From: an uncultured Alphaproteobacteria bacterium
GTDB taxonomy: Bacteria; Pseudomonadota; Alphaproteobacteria; RF32; CAG-239
Assembly: GCA_934277545.1 (NCBI GenBank)
Contig: CAKQUG010000001.1
Coordinates: 124,001 to 188,000, forward strand
Direction of reading: 5' to 3'
DNA: 64,000 nucleotides
The translations under genes were made by a program, and so were the position numbers. Shown in pieces: positions 1 through 8,297 of the stretch. The notes below the pieces were generated by a model. It was not told the origin of the DNA, did not search any database, and worked only from the letters and a program-made list of their open reading frames with translations. Position 1 is the first letter of the stretch; each line of letters opens with the position of its first letter.

Positions 1-954
1 AATTTTGAGGGGCATAAACAAGCAATCGCCAGAAAAGTTTCCCAAATTAAGCATCGCACTGAGGTTTTAAGTAGTAATGAGGATATTGATAAAATCCTAT
101 CAAAAGCAACAGAGGAAGAATATAATCCTACATATGTGGATGATTTATTTAAAAAGGTTATTTTGCCGAGAATAACTTTGCATAACGGAAAAGGTAAGCT
201 ATCTACCGAAGAGGCTTGTCAAAGAATAAGAAAATTGAATATTGTAGCTCATTGTCATGGCGGCTATACGGCTTTAAAGCTGGAAGAAAAAATGCAAGAA
301 GCTATGACATTAATTGGTTATAATAATGATGAGCGGAAGAAAATACAATCACAGTTGTTGGTTGTTGCTCATGCTCCGGCATGCGCTTTAGGAGTTTCAA
401 AATCTCAGTTTGTTAGTTTTAAATCAGTATATGATAGTAATACACCTCTAAAAAATAATTTTTTTGACAGATATATAGAAAGTAGAAAAGCTGAAGAACG
501 TCGTCGTTTTGTTGCAGAGGAAAATCAAAATATATATAAAATAGAGCAAAATAGGTGGTTTGATTTAAAGCCGTGTTTTTTTGCCGGAAAACAAGGTAAC
601 TTATTTTTGATTAAGCAAAAGTATGAATGGATTGAGGGAGAAGGTCCTTTTATGATTAATTCAGATGAGCATAACAATGTTCAGTATAAAGATAAAAGCC
701 AAACAAAAGAAGGAAGAATGATGGCCTATTTTGCTAAAACAATTTTGGAAAATGGAATAAAAAATTCGTTGCAACAAGATGGGGCTTTTGTTCCTCTACC
801 ATCAATTGAAAGTTTGGTATTAGATGGTGATGAAGTTATGGCTTCTAAAGCTGCTAAGGCATTTGAAACTATGAGAGAAAATGGAAAAGCATTTAGAGAA
901 AAACTCTTTCAGGTCGCAATGAATACTCGTACAAAAATAGCGTCTAAAGATTAA
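1..954 (+). CDS. Unknown protein, 3' part of a gene cut by the window edge
   Basis: The reading frame is open from base 1 to the TAA at 952, so the gene starts upstream of the window; an apparent GTG start at 136 is only internal. About 317 residues are visible. They are hydrophilic and charged, with no membrane segment. A stretch around bases 241-400 reads IVAHCHGGYTALKLEEKM and then LLVVAHAPACALG, histidine- and cysteine-bearing strands that recall an alpha/beta core but match no family I recognise. The C-terminus is lysine-rich and helical. It is followed by a good intrinsic terminator, so it is a complete transcription-unit end. Base composition is more AT-rich than the ribosomal genes. 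Function unknown. Confidence 0.75.
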   Translation, partial: NFEGHKQAIARKVSQIKHRTEVLSSNEDIDKILSKATEEEYNPTYVDDLFKKVILPRITLHNGKGKLSTEEACQRIRKLNIVAHCHGGYTALKLEEKMQEAMTLIGYNNDERKKIQSQLLVVAHAPACALGVSKSQFVSFKSVYDSNTPLKNNFFDRYIESRKAEERRRFVAEENQNIYKIEQNRWFDLKPCFFAGKQGNLFLIKQKYEWIEGEGPFMINSDEHNNVQYKDKSQTKEGRMMAYFAKTILENGIKNSLQQDGAFVPLPSIESLVLDGDEVMASKAAKAFETMRENGKAFREKLFQVAMNTRTKIASKD

Positions 955-996
955 AAATTAGTCCATGGATTGCACTATGTACTCTGCCAAAAATAG

Positions 997-1020
997 CCGC
1001 CAAAAGGGCGGTTTTTTTTT
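997..1020 (+). terminator. Intrinsic terminator after the first gene
   Basis: A CCGCC/GGCGG stem with an AAAAG loop is followed directly by a run of nine or more T. It ends transcription of the unknown gene and insulates the prepilin A leader. Confidence 0.85.
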
Positions 1021-1048
1021 GCATTTTTGCAAATTTCAGAAAATCATC

Positions 1049-1077
1049 TTTACTTTATGATTATCTTTAGTTAAAAT
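1049..1077 (+). promoter_or_regulatory. Promoter of prepilin A leader
   Basis: TTTACT at 1049-1054, a 17-base spacer and TAAAAT at 1072-1077. The same hexamers and spacing precede the leaders of prepilins B and E, which supports the assignment. Confidence 0.7.
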
Positions 1078-1084
1078 TATAATC

Positions 1085-1285
1085 GGATAGGCAATAGTCT
1101 GTCTGGGGTGTGGAAACCCCTTGCATAAGCGTCTGTAAAAAACAGACGATAATTAAGTTTACCTTCTGGTCCGATGACTGGAAGGTAGCAAAATAAGCTA
1201 TATTCGCAATAGCTAATATGCTACACTATTTCTTATGCAATGGTTTCCAACTTCCAGTCGCTTTATTCAAGGCGGCTTTTTTATT
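1085..1285 (+). promoter_or_regulatory. Structured pseudoknot leader RNA with terminator, copy A
   Basis: Helices visible: P1 GGAAACC 1112-1118 with GGTTTCC 1242-1248; P2 TTGCATAAG 1121-1129 with CTTATGCAA 1232-1240; P3 hairpin 1130-1148 (CGTCTGT/ACAGACG); P4 GTAGC 1185-1189 with GCTAC 1220-1224, containing an AGCTAT/ATAGCT inner hairpin; pseudoknot GACTGGAAG 1176-1184 with CTTCCAGTC 1251-1259. A terminator hairpin GTCGC/GCGGC (1257-1276) with a T-run follows and shares three bases with the pseudoknot. CAACTTCC at 1248-1255 can also pair with the Shine-Dalgarno region GGAAGTTG at 1304-1311. Copies B and E have the same topology with different sequences. It probably controls prepilin A by termination and by RBS access; ligand or trigger unknown. 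Confidence 0.8.
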
Positions 1286-1313
1286 ACCAATTTTTAACTG
1301 AGAGGAAGTTGTT

Positions 1314-1949
1314 ATGAAAAACAATCAATTCGGCAGAAGCATGATAGAAATGCTGGGCGTTCTGGCCATTATTGCCGTGTTGTCTGTTGCCGGACTTGCC
1401 GGATACTCCAAAGCTATGACGATGTATAAGCTGAACCGATACCGAGAAGGTGTCGCCGAATTATTATCTAATTTTCTGCAGGTCAAAGAGTCATTAGCCT
1501 ATGAAAAGGGCGGTTGGACGCAGAATTATCCTGAGATTTTTTCAGCAATGAATATGCTACCGGCTGAATTTAAAAGGGTGGACAGCCAGTATATGGAAGA
1601 TGAATTCGGACACAGAATTGTTGTTTATCATGACAATCGAACCGGTTCATCTTTTAATCATTTCGGTTTTATCTTTGTTTTTTACAATGATAAAAAGAGT
1701 TCATTAGCTTGCCAAGCCTTGGTCGAAACAGCTAAAAGTTTCAGGAACGATATTTGGCAGCTATATCGGCAACCAAATGGTGGTAGCGGCATTCCTTATT
1801 ATATAATTTACGGAAACAATTATTGCTCTAAAAACAGCAAATGTATCAGCAGACTAACAATTAACGATATAAAAGAAATATGCTACTTTTATAACGATAA
1901 AGACCCAAACAAATATCGCTATAACTTACAGATTATTTTTAAAACTTAA
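1314..1949 (+). CDS. Type IV prepilin-like protein (prepilin A)
   Basis: A 211-residue secreted pilin-like protein. A short basic leader (MKNNQFG) is followed by RSMIEM and a hydrophobic helix to about residue 35. Glycine at -1 and glutamate at +5 fit a type III/IV prepilin peptidase site, but +1 is arginine instead of the usual Phe or Met. The C-terminal globular domain has four cysteines, two close together (NYCSKNSKC) and one in IKEICYF, suggesting a disulfide-closed D-region. The start is set by GAGAGGAAG just upstream of ATG 1314. It is controlled by the structured leader. It differs from the other six prepilins of the window beyond the first 40 residues, so it is probably a minor pilin. 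Confidence 0.85.
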   Translation: MKNNQFGRSMIEMLGVLAIIAVLSVAGLAGYSKAMTMYKLNRYREGVAELLSNFLQVKESLAYEKGGWTQNYPEIFSAMNMLPAEFKRVDSQYMEDEFGHRIVVYHDNRTGSSFNHFGFIFVFYNDKKSSLACQALVETAKSFRNDIWQLYRQPNGGSGIPYYIIYGNNYCSKNSKCISRLTINDIKEICYFYNDKDPNKYRYNLQIIFKT

Positions 1950-2021
1950 TCAAAAATTCTAATCACATTAGTTTTAGATATTCGGCAATTTTTCCCATAT
2001 CCGGCGTTTGTAATTTATTGT

Positions 2022-2050
2022 TTGACATACGCGATTAGTATGCTTAAAAT
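2022..2050 (+). promoter_or_regulatory. Promoter of the orphan TC-repeat cassette
   Basis: TTGACA 2022-2027, 17-base spacer, TAAAAT 2045-2050. Matches the promoter of the cassette before prepilin G (52640-52668) in hexamers and spacing. Confidence 0.75.
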
Positions 2051-2070
2051 GAGTATAGAAATTAGCAAAA

Positions 2071-2165
2071 AATGAGGAAAGAAAGATGAAAAATAAGCAA
2101 ACAAAAGGTCTCTCTCTCTCTCTGCAAATCCTATATCTCTAATTAGAGGCATTTTTTCGCCGCAA
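2071..2165 (+). repeat. TC-microsatellite leader cassette, copy 1
   Basis: About 95 bp nearly identical to 52688-52780. It contains RBS GAGGAAAG, ATG 2086 and seven TC dinucleotides (2109-2122). The open frame encodes 18 residues (MKNKQTKGLSLSL, then QILYL, stop at 2140). A CTCTAATTAGAG palindrome and a T-run follow. It lies between the convergent ends of prepilins A and B with no prepilin in frame behind it, so it is an orphan copy of the cassette that precedes prepilin G, or a small RNA in its own right. Confidence 0.75.
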
Positions 2166-2191
2166 CAGAGGCTGTTGCGGAGTTTTATTTT
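2160..2191 (+). terminator. Terminator of the orphan TC cassette
   Basis: A perfect CCGCAACA/TGTTGCGG stem with a five-base loop, followed by AGTTTTATTTT. It closes a transcript of about 130 nt starting near 2057. The equivalent region before prepilin G has lost this stem. Confidence 0.75.
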
Positions 2192-2202
2192 CGTTAGATA
2201 TT

Positions 2203-2865
2203 TTAGTTATTTCTATACAAAAGAATCAAAGTACACGAATGTTCTTTGCAAACTTTACACTTTTCTGCAACTTCCTGCATATTATATTCATAACAAGGCA
2301 ATACTTGCTTATACGCATCTTCCACATATTTACCGCAAGTACGGTATCCGTTAGCCCAATTAACCACTGTATGCACATCAGGGTCTGTTTGCGTAAAAGA
2401 ATAAAGTTCACGGCAGTTTTGCTCGGCCGTTGCCGATGGCAGAGTAGAAAAATATGCAGCAAAACGCTGTAATATAGAACCATCTGCCAACCTATCAGCC
2501 CGAATATTTATTGATAAAGTATTTCCAAATAAATCTTTATTATTTTCATCCAGCATACCTTGCGGAACAGCTCCGATTTCTTTTAAAACAGGCAAAAGAT
2601 TCGCACCATTACTACCAAAATTTTTTTCATTTTTATAAACATCTTTAAGTGCAAAGATTATGTCAGTAATTTGCGCTTTCCATTTATTCAGTTTCCATTG
2701 CTGCATTGCTTTTGAATACCCAGCAATACCGCCAACAGACAACACGGCAATAATGGCCAGCACACCAAGCATTTCTACCATTGAACGCCCCGATGCAACC
2801 TTGCTCCCTGAGGAATAGATTTTAAATTTATCTGACTTTAAATTTCTTTCCAAATTATTTTTCAT
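2203..2865 (-). CDS. Type IV prepilin-like protein (prepilin B)
   Basis: 220 residues. A 26-residue basic leader ending in SKVASG precedes RSMVEMLGVLAIIAVLSVGG, the class-defining hydrophobic helix. The C-terminal domain carries cysteines at NCREL, RTCGKY, LPCYEY and a cluster KCKVCKEHSC near the end, followed by LILLYRNN. It is a close paralogue of prepilin F (51703-52404); both share the GAVPQxMLD, DPDVHxVVNWA and EYN(M/L)Q motifs. ATG 2865 is set by AGGAAG nine to ten bases upstream. It is transcribed behind structured leader copy B and converges on prepilin A. Confidence 0.87.
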   Translation of the reverse strand: MKNNLERNLKSDKFKIYSSGSKVASGRSMVEMLGVLAIIAVLSVGGIAGYSKAMQQWKLNKWKAQITDIIFALKDVYKNEKNFGSNGANLLPVLKEIGAVPQGMLDENNKDLFGNTLSINIRADRLADGSILQRFAAYFSTLPSATAEQNCRELYSFTQTDPDVHTVVNWANGYRTCGKYVEDAYKQVLPCYEYNMQEVAEKCKVCKEHSCTLILLYRNN

Positions 2866-3072
2866 TTCAACTTCCTGTCATTTTTATATTACAACAAAAA
2901 AGCCGCCATAAAAGCGACTGGAAGTTGGTAACCACAACTAGATGGTGCAGTATATTGCATAATATATTTTACTGCCTTCCAGTCAAAACCAGAAAGCATG
3001 CAAAATTATCGTCTTTACACAAGACGCTAGTTGAGAGGTTACCACACCCCAGACAAACCATTGTTTATCCGG
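2866..3072 (-). promoter_or_regulatory. Structured pseudoknot leader RNA with terminator, copy B
   Basis: On the minus strand: P1 GGTAACC (3043-3037) with GGTTACC (2933-2927); P2 CAACTAG (3033-3027) with CTAGTTG (2941-2935); P3 hairpin CGTCTT/AAGACG (3026-3010); P4 GCAGTA (2975-2970) with TACTGC (2952-2947); pseudoknot GACTGGAAG (2984-2976) with CTTCCAGTC (2924-2916); terminator GTCGC/GCGGC (2918-2902) with a T-run. P1, P2 and P4 differ from copy A but remain paired, while GTCTGGGGTGTGG near the 5' end and the pseudoknot strands are conserved. CAACTTCC (2927-2920) can pair with the RBS region (2875-2868). Confidence 0.8.
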
Positions 3073-3077
3073 CTAAA

Positions 3078-3106
3078 ATATTAAACAAAGAGAGCGCAAA
3101 AGTAAA
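3078..3106 (-). promoter_or_regulatory. Promoter of prepilin B leader
   Basis: TTTACT (3106-3101), 17-base spacer, TAATAT (3083-3078) on the minus strand, the same layout as for prepilins A and E. Confidence 0.65.
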
Positions 3107-3116
3107 GGGAAAAAAT

Positions 3117-3150
3117 AGAAAATCCCCATTCATCAGAACGGGGATTTTTA
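3117..3150 (-). terminator. Terminator of the ribosomal protein operon
   Basis: AATCCCC (3121-3127) pairs with GGGGATT (3140-3146), with A and T runs on both sides. It lies just after rplO and works on the minus strand, and could act in both directions. Confidence 0.8.
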
Positions 3151-3173
3151 ATGATTTTAGCAAATAACGTTAA

Positions 3174-3635
3174 TTATTTTGCTGCAACAAAGCTAACTTT
3201 GCCGCCTGCTTTTTCAACAGCTTCAACAGCTGATTTAGAAGCAGAGTCAACAGTAATGTTGATGCTGCTGGTAACTGCACCGCGAGCAAGCAAGCGAATG
3301 CCGTCCAACTGCTTAGAAACAACATTAGAGTTCAACAAAGATTCAACGTTGATGTTTTTAGCGTCCAATTTGCCGGCATCAATAGCTTTTTGAATAGTAT
3401 CCAAGTTTACAACGGCATAAGTCTTTGCAAACGGATTTTTAAAGCCATGTTTAGGCAACTGACGGTATAAAGGCATTTGACCGCCTTCAAAACCACATTT
3501 AGCACCGCCGGAACGAGCTTTTTGACCTTTGTGGCCTAAACCGCAGGTTTTGCCTTTACCGGAACCGATACCACGACCAACGCGTTTACGATTTTTTGTC
3601 GCACCTTCGTTATCTTTTAATTCATTCAGTTTCAT
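3174..3635 (-). CDS. rplO: Large ribosomal subunit protein uL15
   Basis: 153 residues starting [37 protein letters not shown] in character: the glycine/arginine-rich N-terminal tail of uL15 followed by the globular domain ending in VSFVAAK. It binds 23S rRNA late in 50S assembly. It is the last gene of the operon here; a terminator follows at once, whereas secY is the usual next gene in most bacteria. Confidence 0.97.
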   Translation of the reverse strand: MKLNELKDNEGATKNRKRVGRGIGSGKGKTCGLGHKGQKARSGGAKCGFEGGQMPLYRQLPKHGFKNPFAKTYAVVNLDTIQKAIDAGKLDAKNINVESLLNSNVVSKQLDGIRLLARGAVTSSINITVDSASKSAVEAVEKAGGKVSFVAAK

Positions 3636-3722
3636 TTTTTTTACCTTATAGTTAATACTTAGTTCAACAGAACAAATCTCGGAGTTTGCCGAGAGAGTAA
3701 ATTTACTCTCCCAGCACTCTCA

Positions 3723-3908
3723 CTATTCTTCTACTTTTACCAAGTGAGCCACTTTTTTAATCAAACCGCGAATAGCCGGAGTATCTTCTACTTCAACAAT
3801 GCGGCCGGTTTTGGTCAATCCCAAACTTTTCAAGTGAGTTTCTTGAATAGCCGGGCGGCCGATTGTGCTACCTGTTCTGGTAACTTTAATAGTTTTTTTA
3901 GCAGCCAT
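3723..3908 (-). CDS. rpmD: Large ribosomal subunit protein uL30
   Basis: 61 residues, MAAKKTIKVTRTGSTIGR onward, the usual short bacterial L30 length and motif (QETHLKSLGLTKTGR). It sits four bases after rpsE, in the conserved rpsE-rpmD-rplO order. Confidence 0.96.
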   Translation of the reverse strand: MAAKKTIKVTRTGSTIGRPAIQETHLKSLGLTKTGRIVEVEDTPAIRGLIKKVAHLVKVEE

Positions 3909-3911
3909 AGA

Positions 3912-4478
3912 TTATGCCTCCTCTTTCACTTCTTTACCAGCAGTGTTTTCACGGCGGCTAACGATATCGCCAACTTTTTTGCCGCGTTTTGTAGCAACCA
4001 TTCTCGGAGAGTTGATTGCTTGCAAAGCAGCAAATGTAGCTTTAATCATATTGTAAGGGTTGTTGGAACCCAATGATTTAGCAACAACGTCTTGTACGCC
4101 CAAAACTTCAAACACTGCACGCATAGGACCACCGGCAATCACACCGGTACCGGCAGGAGCTGTTCTCAAAACAACTTTACCGGCGCCAAAGCGGCCAGCC
4201 ACATCGTGATGCAAAGTTCTGCCTTCACGAAGCGGAATACGAATCATATTCTTTTTGGCTTCATTAGTTGCTTTAACAATTGCTTCAGGAACCTCAGCGG
4301 CTTTTCCGGAACCAAATCCGATACGGCCTTTTTGGTCACCTACAACGACAACTGCAGCAAATGACATTGTGCGGCCGCCTTTAACTGTTTTAGCAACACG
4401 GTTTACATGAACCAGTTTTTCAACCAATTCATCTTTTACTTCTTTTTTAGAATTATGACGATCTGTAGATTGTACCAT
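3912..4478 (-). CDS. rpsE: Small ribosomal subunit protein uS5
   Basis: 188 residues. The N-terminal double-stranded RNA-binding domain ([18 protein letters not shown]) and the C-terminal domain ([32 protein letters not shown]) are both present. Involved in decoding fidelity on the 30S subunit. Nine-base gap from rplR. Confidence 0.97.
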   Translation of the reverse strand: MVQSTDRHNSKKEVKDELVEKLVHVNRVAKTVKGGRTMSFAAVVVVGDQKGRIGFGSGKAAEVPEAIVKATNEAKKNMIRIPLREGRTLHHDVAGRFGAGKVVLRTAPAGTGVIAGGPMRAVFEVLGVQDVVAKSLGSNNPYNMIKATFAALQAINSPRMVATKRGKKVGDIVSRRENTAGKEVKEEA

Positions 4479-4487
4479 CTTTCTCTC

Positions 4488-4850
4488 CTAGAATTTCAGA
4501 CCAGCTTCGCGAGCAGCGTCGGCCAAGGCTTTTACGCGACCGTGATAGATATAACCGCCGCGGTCAAAAACCACTTCGGAAATACCTGATTTTGTTGCTC
4601 TTTCAGCAATTAATTTACCAATGAAGCCAGCAGCTTCAACTGTAGAAGATTTTTTGATGTTAGCTCTAACTTCTTTATCTAAAGTAGATGCTGAAGCAAC
4701 TGTAGAGCCTTTTACATCGTCAATGATTTGTGCATAGATATGCTTGCCGCTGCGGAAAACAGACAGTCTCAATTTGCCGTTTGCAGCTGCTTTGATAGCA
4801 GTTCTAACACGAGCCTTTCTTCTCTCAAACAAATTTCTTGGTGTATTCAT
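4488..4850 (-). CDS. rplR: Large ribosomal subunit protein uL18
   Basis: 120 residues with the L18 core [18 protein letters not shown] and C-terminal [26 protein letters not shown]. Binds 5S rRNA together with uL5. Normal length and position between rplF and rpsE. Confidence 0.97.
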   Translation of the reverse strand: MNTPRNLFERRKARVRTAIKAAANGKLRLSVFRSGKHIYAQIIDDVKGSTVASASTLDKEVRANIKKSSTVEAAGFIGKLIAERATKSGISEVVFDRGGYIYHGRVKALADAAREAGLKF

Positions 4851-4861
4851 CGAATTATTCC

Positions 4862-5398
4862 TTATTTCTTCTTACCTTCTTTACGACGAACAGCTTCGCC
4901 TGCATACTTCACGCCTTTACCTTTATAAGGTTCAGGTTTTCTGTATTTACGCAATTCAGCGGCAACTTGGCCAACCAACTGTTTGTCAGCACCAAAGATT
5001 TTAATTTGTGTCGGAGACTCGCAAGTGATTTTCACACCTTCCGGTGCAGGGAAAACCACATCATGCGAAAAGCCTAAAGACAAAACTAAGTTTTTGCCTT
5101 CAACACGGGCTTTATAACCCACGCCGACAAGTTCCATATCTTTAGTAAAACCTTCGCTCACACCTTTCACAATAGATTGGATTTGAGCGCGGGTTGTACC
5201 CCACAATGCTCTGGCTGTCAAGCTCAAAGAATGTGGTGTGACAACAACTTTACCGTCTTCCAGCTTAGCTGAAATATGGCTGTCATCAAAGGCAAAATGA
5301 AGTTCGCCTAATTTACCTTTTGCGGTTACAACGTTGTTATTGATGGTTAATTCTACGCCAGCAGGAACAACAACAGGATATTTACCAACTCTTGACAT
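4862..5398 (-). CDS. rplF: Large ribosomal subunit protein uL6
   Basis: 178 residues, starting [16 protein letters not shown], with the tandem L6 domains and the C-terminal signature [16 protein letters not shown]. Sits near the GTPase centre of the 50S subunit. Twelve-base gap from rpsH. Confidence 0.97.
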   Translation of the reverse strand: MSRVGKYPVVVPAGVELTINNNVVTAKGKLGELHFAFDDSHISAKLEDGKVVVTPHSLSLTARALWGTTRAQIQSIVKGVSEGFTKDMELVGVGYKARVEGKNLVLSLGFSHDVVFPAPEGVKITCESPTQIKIFGADKQLVGQVAAELRKYRKPEPYKGKGVKYAGEAVRRKEGKKK

Positions 5399-5410
5399 TC
5401 CATTTTCTCC

Positions 5411-5809
5411 TTAGAATACTTGGCACAAAACTTCACCGCCAACGTTTGCCTTGCGGGCTTCATTATCACTCATAACACCCATTGGTGTAGAAATGATAGA
5501 AATACCGAGGCCGTTGTAAACTCTTGGCAGGTCTTTAACGCTTGAATAAACGCGGCGACCCGGTGTAGATACACGGTAAATTTCAGTAATAACTGCACTA
5601 CCTTCGTAGTACTTTAATTGAATACGAAGTTCATCAATACCAGGGCGTACATTGGTTTTTTCATAACCGGCGATGTAGCCTTCTCTTTTCAAAACTTCTA
5701 ACACATTTTCACGCAAGCGAGAAGCAGGTGATACAACATCACTCTTCTTAGCTCTTTGTGCGTTTTTAATGCGTGCGAGCATATCGCCCAAAGGATCACT
5801 CATAGACAT
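5411..5809 (-). CDS. rpsH: Small ribosomal subunit protein uS8
   Basis: 132 residues, [22 protein letters not shown], ending with the S8 signature [26 protein letters not shown]. Binds central-domain 16S rRNA; in enterobacteria it represses the spc operon, but no repressor site was resolved here. Confidence 0.97.
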   Translation of the reverse strand: MSMSDPLGDMLARIKNAQRAKKSDVVSPASRLRENVLEVLKREGYIAGYEKTNVRPGIDELRIQLKYYEGSAVITEIYRVSTPGRRVYSSVKDLPRVYNGLGISIISTPMGVMSDNEARKANVGGEVLCQVF

Positions 5810-5826
5810 GATATCATTCTCCCTTC

Positions 5827-6132
5827 TTACCAGCTTGATTTTACTAAACCAGGAATTTTACCAAAGCTTGCCAAATCTCTCAATTCAACACGGCTCAGGC
5901 CAAATTTTCTGTAATAACTACGTGAACGTCCTGTAATTTTGCAACGATTTCTAATACGGCATCTTGCAGAATTTTTAGGAAACTTTTGCAATGCGAATTG
6001 AGCTTGCATTCTCTCTTCCGGAGAAACGCTTTTATCCATTGCGATTGCTTTTTGTTTTTGACGGCGATTAGCATACTTCTCTGCCATCTTTACTCTTTTC
6101 AAGTTTCTATAAACTGAACTTGTTTTTGACAT
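5827..6132 (-). CDS. rpsN: Small ribosomal subunit protein uS14, zinc-independent type
   Basis: 101 residues, the long S14 form without the CxxC zinc pairs of the short form. The C-terminal RNA-binding region [25 protein letters not shown] is intact. Assembles in the 30S head. Confidence 0.97.
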   Translation of the reverse strand: MSKTSSVYRNLKRVKMAEKYANRRQKQKAIAMDKSVSPEERMQAQFALQKFPKNSARCRIRNRCKITGRSRSYYRKFGLSRVELRDLASFGKIPGLVKSSW

Positions 6133-6146
6133 AGTAAAATCTCCGC

Positions 6147-6686
6147 TTATTTCTTGTAAGGCAGGTTGAATGAAGTCAGCAAGAATTTAGCTTCTTCATC
6201 TGTCTTAGCTGTTGTACAAATAACAACATCCAATCCTCTAACTTCGTCAACTTTTTCATAGTTGATTTCAGGGAAGATTATCTGTTCTTTAATACCGAAA
6301 GCGAAGTTACCTTTGCCGTCAAAGTTCTTGCCGTTAATTCCGTGGAAGTCTCTGATTCGCGGCAAAGCCATGTTAACCAGTCTTTCCAAAAATTCGTACA
6401 TTCTGTCAGAACGCAAAGTTACTTTGCAGCCAATCGGCATACCTTCACGCAATTTGAAGGTAGCGATTGATTTGCGGGCTTTAGTCATAACTGGTTGTTG
6501 ACCGGCGATTAAAGCCAATTCTTCCATAGCGGTCGTTACTTTTTTCTTATCGGTAACAGCATCGCCGATACCCATATTCAAAACGATTTTTGTCAGCTTA
6601 GGAATCTCATGTGGGTTCTTGTAACCGAATTTTTCCACAAGAGATTTCTTTATGACGTCGTTATATAATGTTTCAAAATTTGTCAT
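6147..6686 (-). CDS. rplE: Large ribosomal subunit protein uL5
   Basis: 179 residues with the L5 motifs [13 protein letters not shown] and [12 protein letters not shown] and the C-terminal [12 protein letters not shown]. Binds 5S rRNA and contacts the P-site tRNA. Normal length. Confidence 0.97.
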   Translation of the reverse strand: MTNFETLYNDVIKKSLVEKFGYKNPHEIPKLTKIVLNMGIGDAVTDKKKVTTAMEELALIAGQQPVMTKARKSIATFKLREGMPIGCKVTLRSDRMYEFLERLVNMALPRIRDFHGINGKNFDGKGNFAFGIKEQIIFPEINYEKVDEVRGLDVVICTTAKTDEEAKFLLTSFNLPYKK

Positions 6687-6700
6687 AAAATTTTCCCCTA

Positions 6701-7009
6701 TTAATCGATTACGTCACCGGATTTACGTGCAAAACGTACTTTTTTACCATCAACAACTTTGTAGCCAACTTTTGTTGCTTTGCCGTCTTTAGCAATGGCA
6801 ACGTTAGATACGTTAATGGCAGCCTCTTTTGTTACAATTCCGCCAGGATTGGTCTGAGAAGGTTTAGTGTGGCGTTTTACCAAATTTACGCCTTCTACAA
6901 TTACCTTGTTTTCCTTAGGCATTGCTTGTTTTACGACGCCGATTTTGCCTTTGTCGTCACCCGACAAAACAATTACAGTATCGTTCTTTTTAATTTTCAT
7001 TTTAGGCAT
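6701..7009 (-). CDS. rplX: Large ribosomal subunit protein uL24
   Basis: 102 residues with the KOW motif [29 protein letters not shown]. Assembly-initiating 50S protein. It starts one base after rplN ends. Confidence 0.96.
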   Translation of the reverse strand: MPKMKIKKNDTVIVLSGDDKGKIGVVKQAMPKENKVIVEGVNLVKRHTKPSQTNPGGIVTKEAAINVSNVAIAKDGKATKVGYKVVDGKKVRFARKSGDVID

Positions 7010-7010
7010 A

Positions 7011-7379
7011 CTACAATACCTCCGGTGCTAATGAAATGATTTTCATAAATTTTTTAGCGCGCAGCTCTCTGGTTACAGGGCCAAAGATACGTGTGCCGAT
7101 TGGCTCGCCGTCTTTGTTAATCAAAACAGCTGCGTTGCTGTCAAAGCGGATAACACTACCGTCTTTGCGTCTGATGTCGCTGGCAGTTCTTACGATAACA
7201 GCCTTATGAACATCACCTTTTTTAACGTGCCCTTTCGGTAAAGCATCTTGTACAGCTACAACGATAACATCACCGACAGAAGCAGTCATTCTCTTGGAAC
7301 CACCAAGAACCTTTATGCACTGCACCTGGCGTGCTCCAGAATTATCAGCAACATCTAGGTTGGTTTGCATTTGTATCAT
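7011..7379 (-). CDS. rplN: Large ribosomal subunit protein uL14
   Basis: 122 residues, [27 protein letters not shown], the invariant L14 start, ending [13 protein letters not shown]. Forms an intersubunit bridge. Confidence 0.97.
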   Translation of the reverse strand: MIQMQTNLDVADNSGARQVQCIKVLGGSKRMTASVGDVIVVAVQDALPKGHVKKGDVHKAVIVRTASDIRRKDGSVIRFDSNAAVLINKDGEPIGTRIFGPVTRELRAKKFMKIISLAPEVL

Positions 7380-7398
7380 TTTTTTATTCCTTCATTTA

Positions 7399-7635
7399 CT
7401 AGGCGTTATCAGAAATGACAGTCCAAGATTTGTTTTTAGAGATAGGGCGGCATTCTTGAATAGACACTCTATCGCCAACCTTGCACTGATTGTTTTCATC
7501 GTGAGCAGCAAATTTTTTACTTTTTTTCACGATTTTCTTGTAAACAGGGTGCATAACTTGACGTTCTACACTAACAACAACTGTTTTATCCTGTTTATCA
7601 CTTACAACAACACCTTGAAGAATTCTCTTAGGCAT
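7399..7635 (-). CDS. rpsQ: Small ribosomal subunit protein uS17
   Basis: 78 residues from ATG 7635 ([21 protein letters not shown]), chosen because AGGAGAAAGAAT precedes it; the frame stays open further upstream into rpmC. The OB-fold strand pattern of S17 is clear, with [19 protein letters not shown] in the loop. Primary 16S rRNA binder. Confidence 0.96.
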   Translation of the reverse strand: MPKRILQGVVVSDKQDKTVVVSVERQVMHPVYKKIVKKSKKFAAHDENNQCKVGDRVSIQECRPISKNKSWTVISDNA

Positions 7636-7645
7636 ATTCTTTCTC

Positions 7646-7843
7646 CTAACTATTCTTCTTGCGCTCAGCAAGGAGCGTGTTGATTTTTGCTACTTCGCGG
7701 CGAACTTTCTTCATATTAGAAGTGTTTTGCAGCTGGCCGGTTGACTGTTGAATTCTCAAATTGAATTGCTCTTTTTTGTCGGCAACCAATTTTTCTTCCA
7801 ACTGGTCATTAGTCATAGCGCGTAAATCTTTAGTTTTAACCAT
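7646..7843 (-). CDS. rpmC: Large ribosomal subunit protein uL29
   Basis: 65 residues, the two-helix L29 hairpin ([26 protein letters not shown]). It lines the exit tunnel mouth. Its start shares a base with the end of rplP, suggesting translational coupling. Confidence 0.95.
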   Translation of the reverse strand: MVKTKDLRAMTNDQLEEKLVADKKEQFNLRIQQSTGQLQNTSNMKKVRREVAKINTLLAERKKNS

Positions 7844-8277
7844 TATGCTTCTCCTTCAATGGCATCAGAGTTCAAACGTTTTACGAATTTGCTCTTTACC
7901 GGCAATTTTGCAGCACCCAATTCAAACGCTTTGCGAGCAACTTCTTCAGGTACGCCGCCGATTTCAAACATAATACGGCCTGGTTTAACTCTTGCTACCC
8001 AAAATTCGATAGCACCTTTACCTTTACCCATACGAACTTCAGCAGGTTTATCAGATACTGGAACGTCTGGGAAAATTCTAATCCATACTCTTCCGGCTCT
8101 TTTCATTTCACGAGTAATAGCGCGACGTGCAGCTTCAATCTGACGAGCGGTTACGCGTTCAGGAGTAAGAGCTTTCAATCCATATGAACCGAAACTTAAT
8201 TCTGATCCACCTTTAGCCAAGCCGTGAATACGACCTTTATGCTGTTTGTGGAACTTTAAACGTTTTGGACTTAACAT
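7843..8277 (-). CDS. rplP: Large ribosomal subunit protein uL16
   Basis: 144 residues, [24 protein letters not shown], with the [19 protein letters not shown] helix and the C-terminal [21 protein letters not shown]. Located near the A-site tRNA. Confidence 0.97.
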   Translation of the reverse strand: MLSPKRLKFHKQHKGRIHGLAKGGSELSFGSYGLKALTPERVTARQIEAARRAITREMKRAGRVWIRIFPDVPVSDKPAEVRMGKGKGAIEFWVARVKPGRIMFEIGGVPEEVARKAFELGAAKLPVKSKFVKRLNSDAIEGEA

Positions 8278-8297
8278 TTTATTCTAACCTCTTGTTA

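Noticed and set aside
1085..1285. Leader A considered as an integron attC site, retron msr/msd or OMEGA-type guide RNA
   Set aside because: No integrase, reverse transcriptase or IscB/TnpB gene is near any of the three copies, no attC core sites are seen, and the constant link with prepilin start codons plus promoter and terminator fits a cis-acting leader better.
2239..2472. Open frame antisense to prepilin B
   Set aside because: It has no RBS and lies entirely inside a well-supported gene on the other strand.
2022..3106. Invertible pilin shufflon between prepilins A and B
   Set aside because: The convergent genes and the cassette hinted at inversion, but no recombinase and no matching inverted recombination sites were found.
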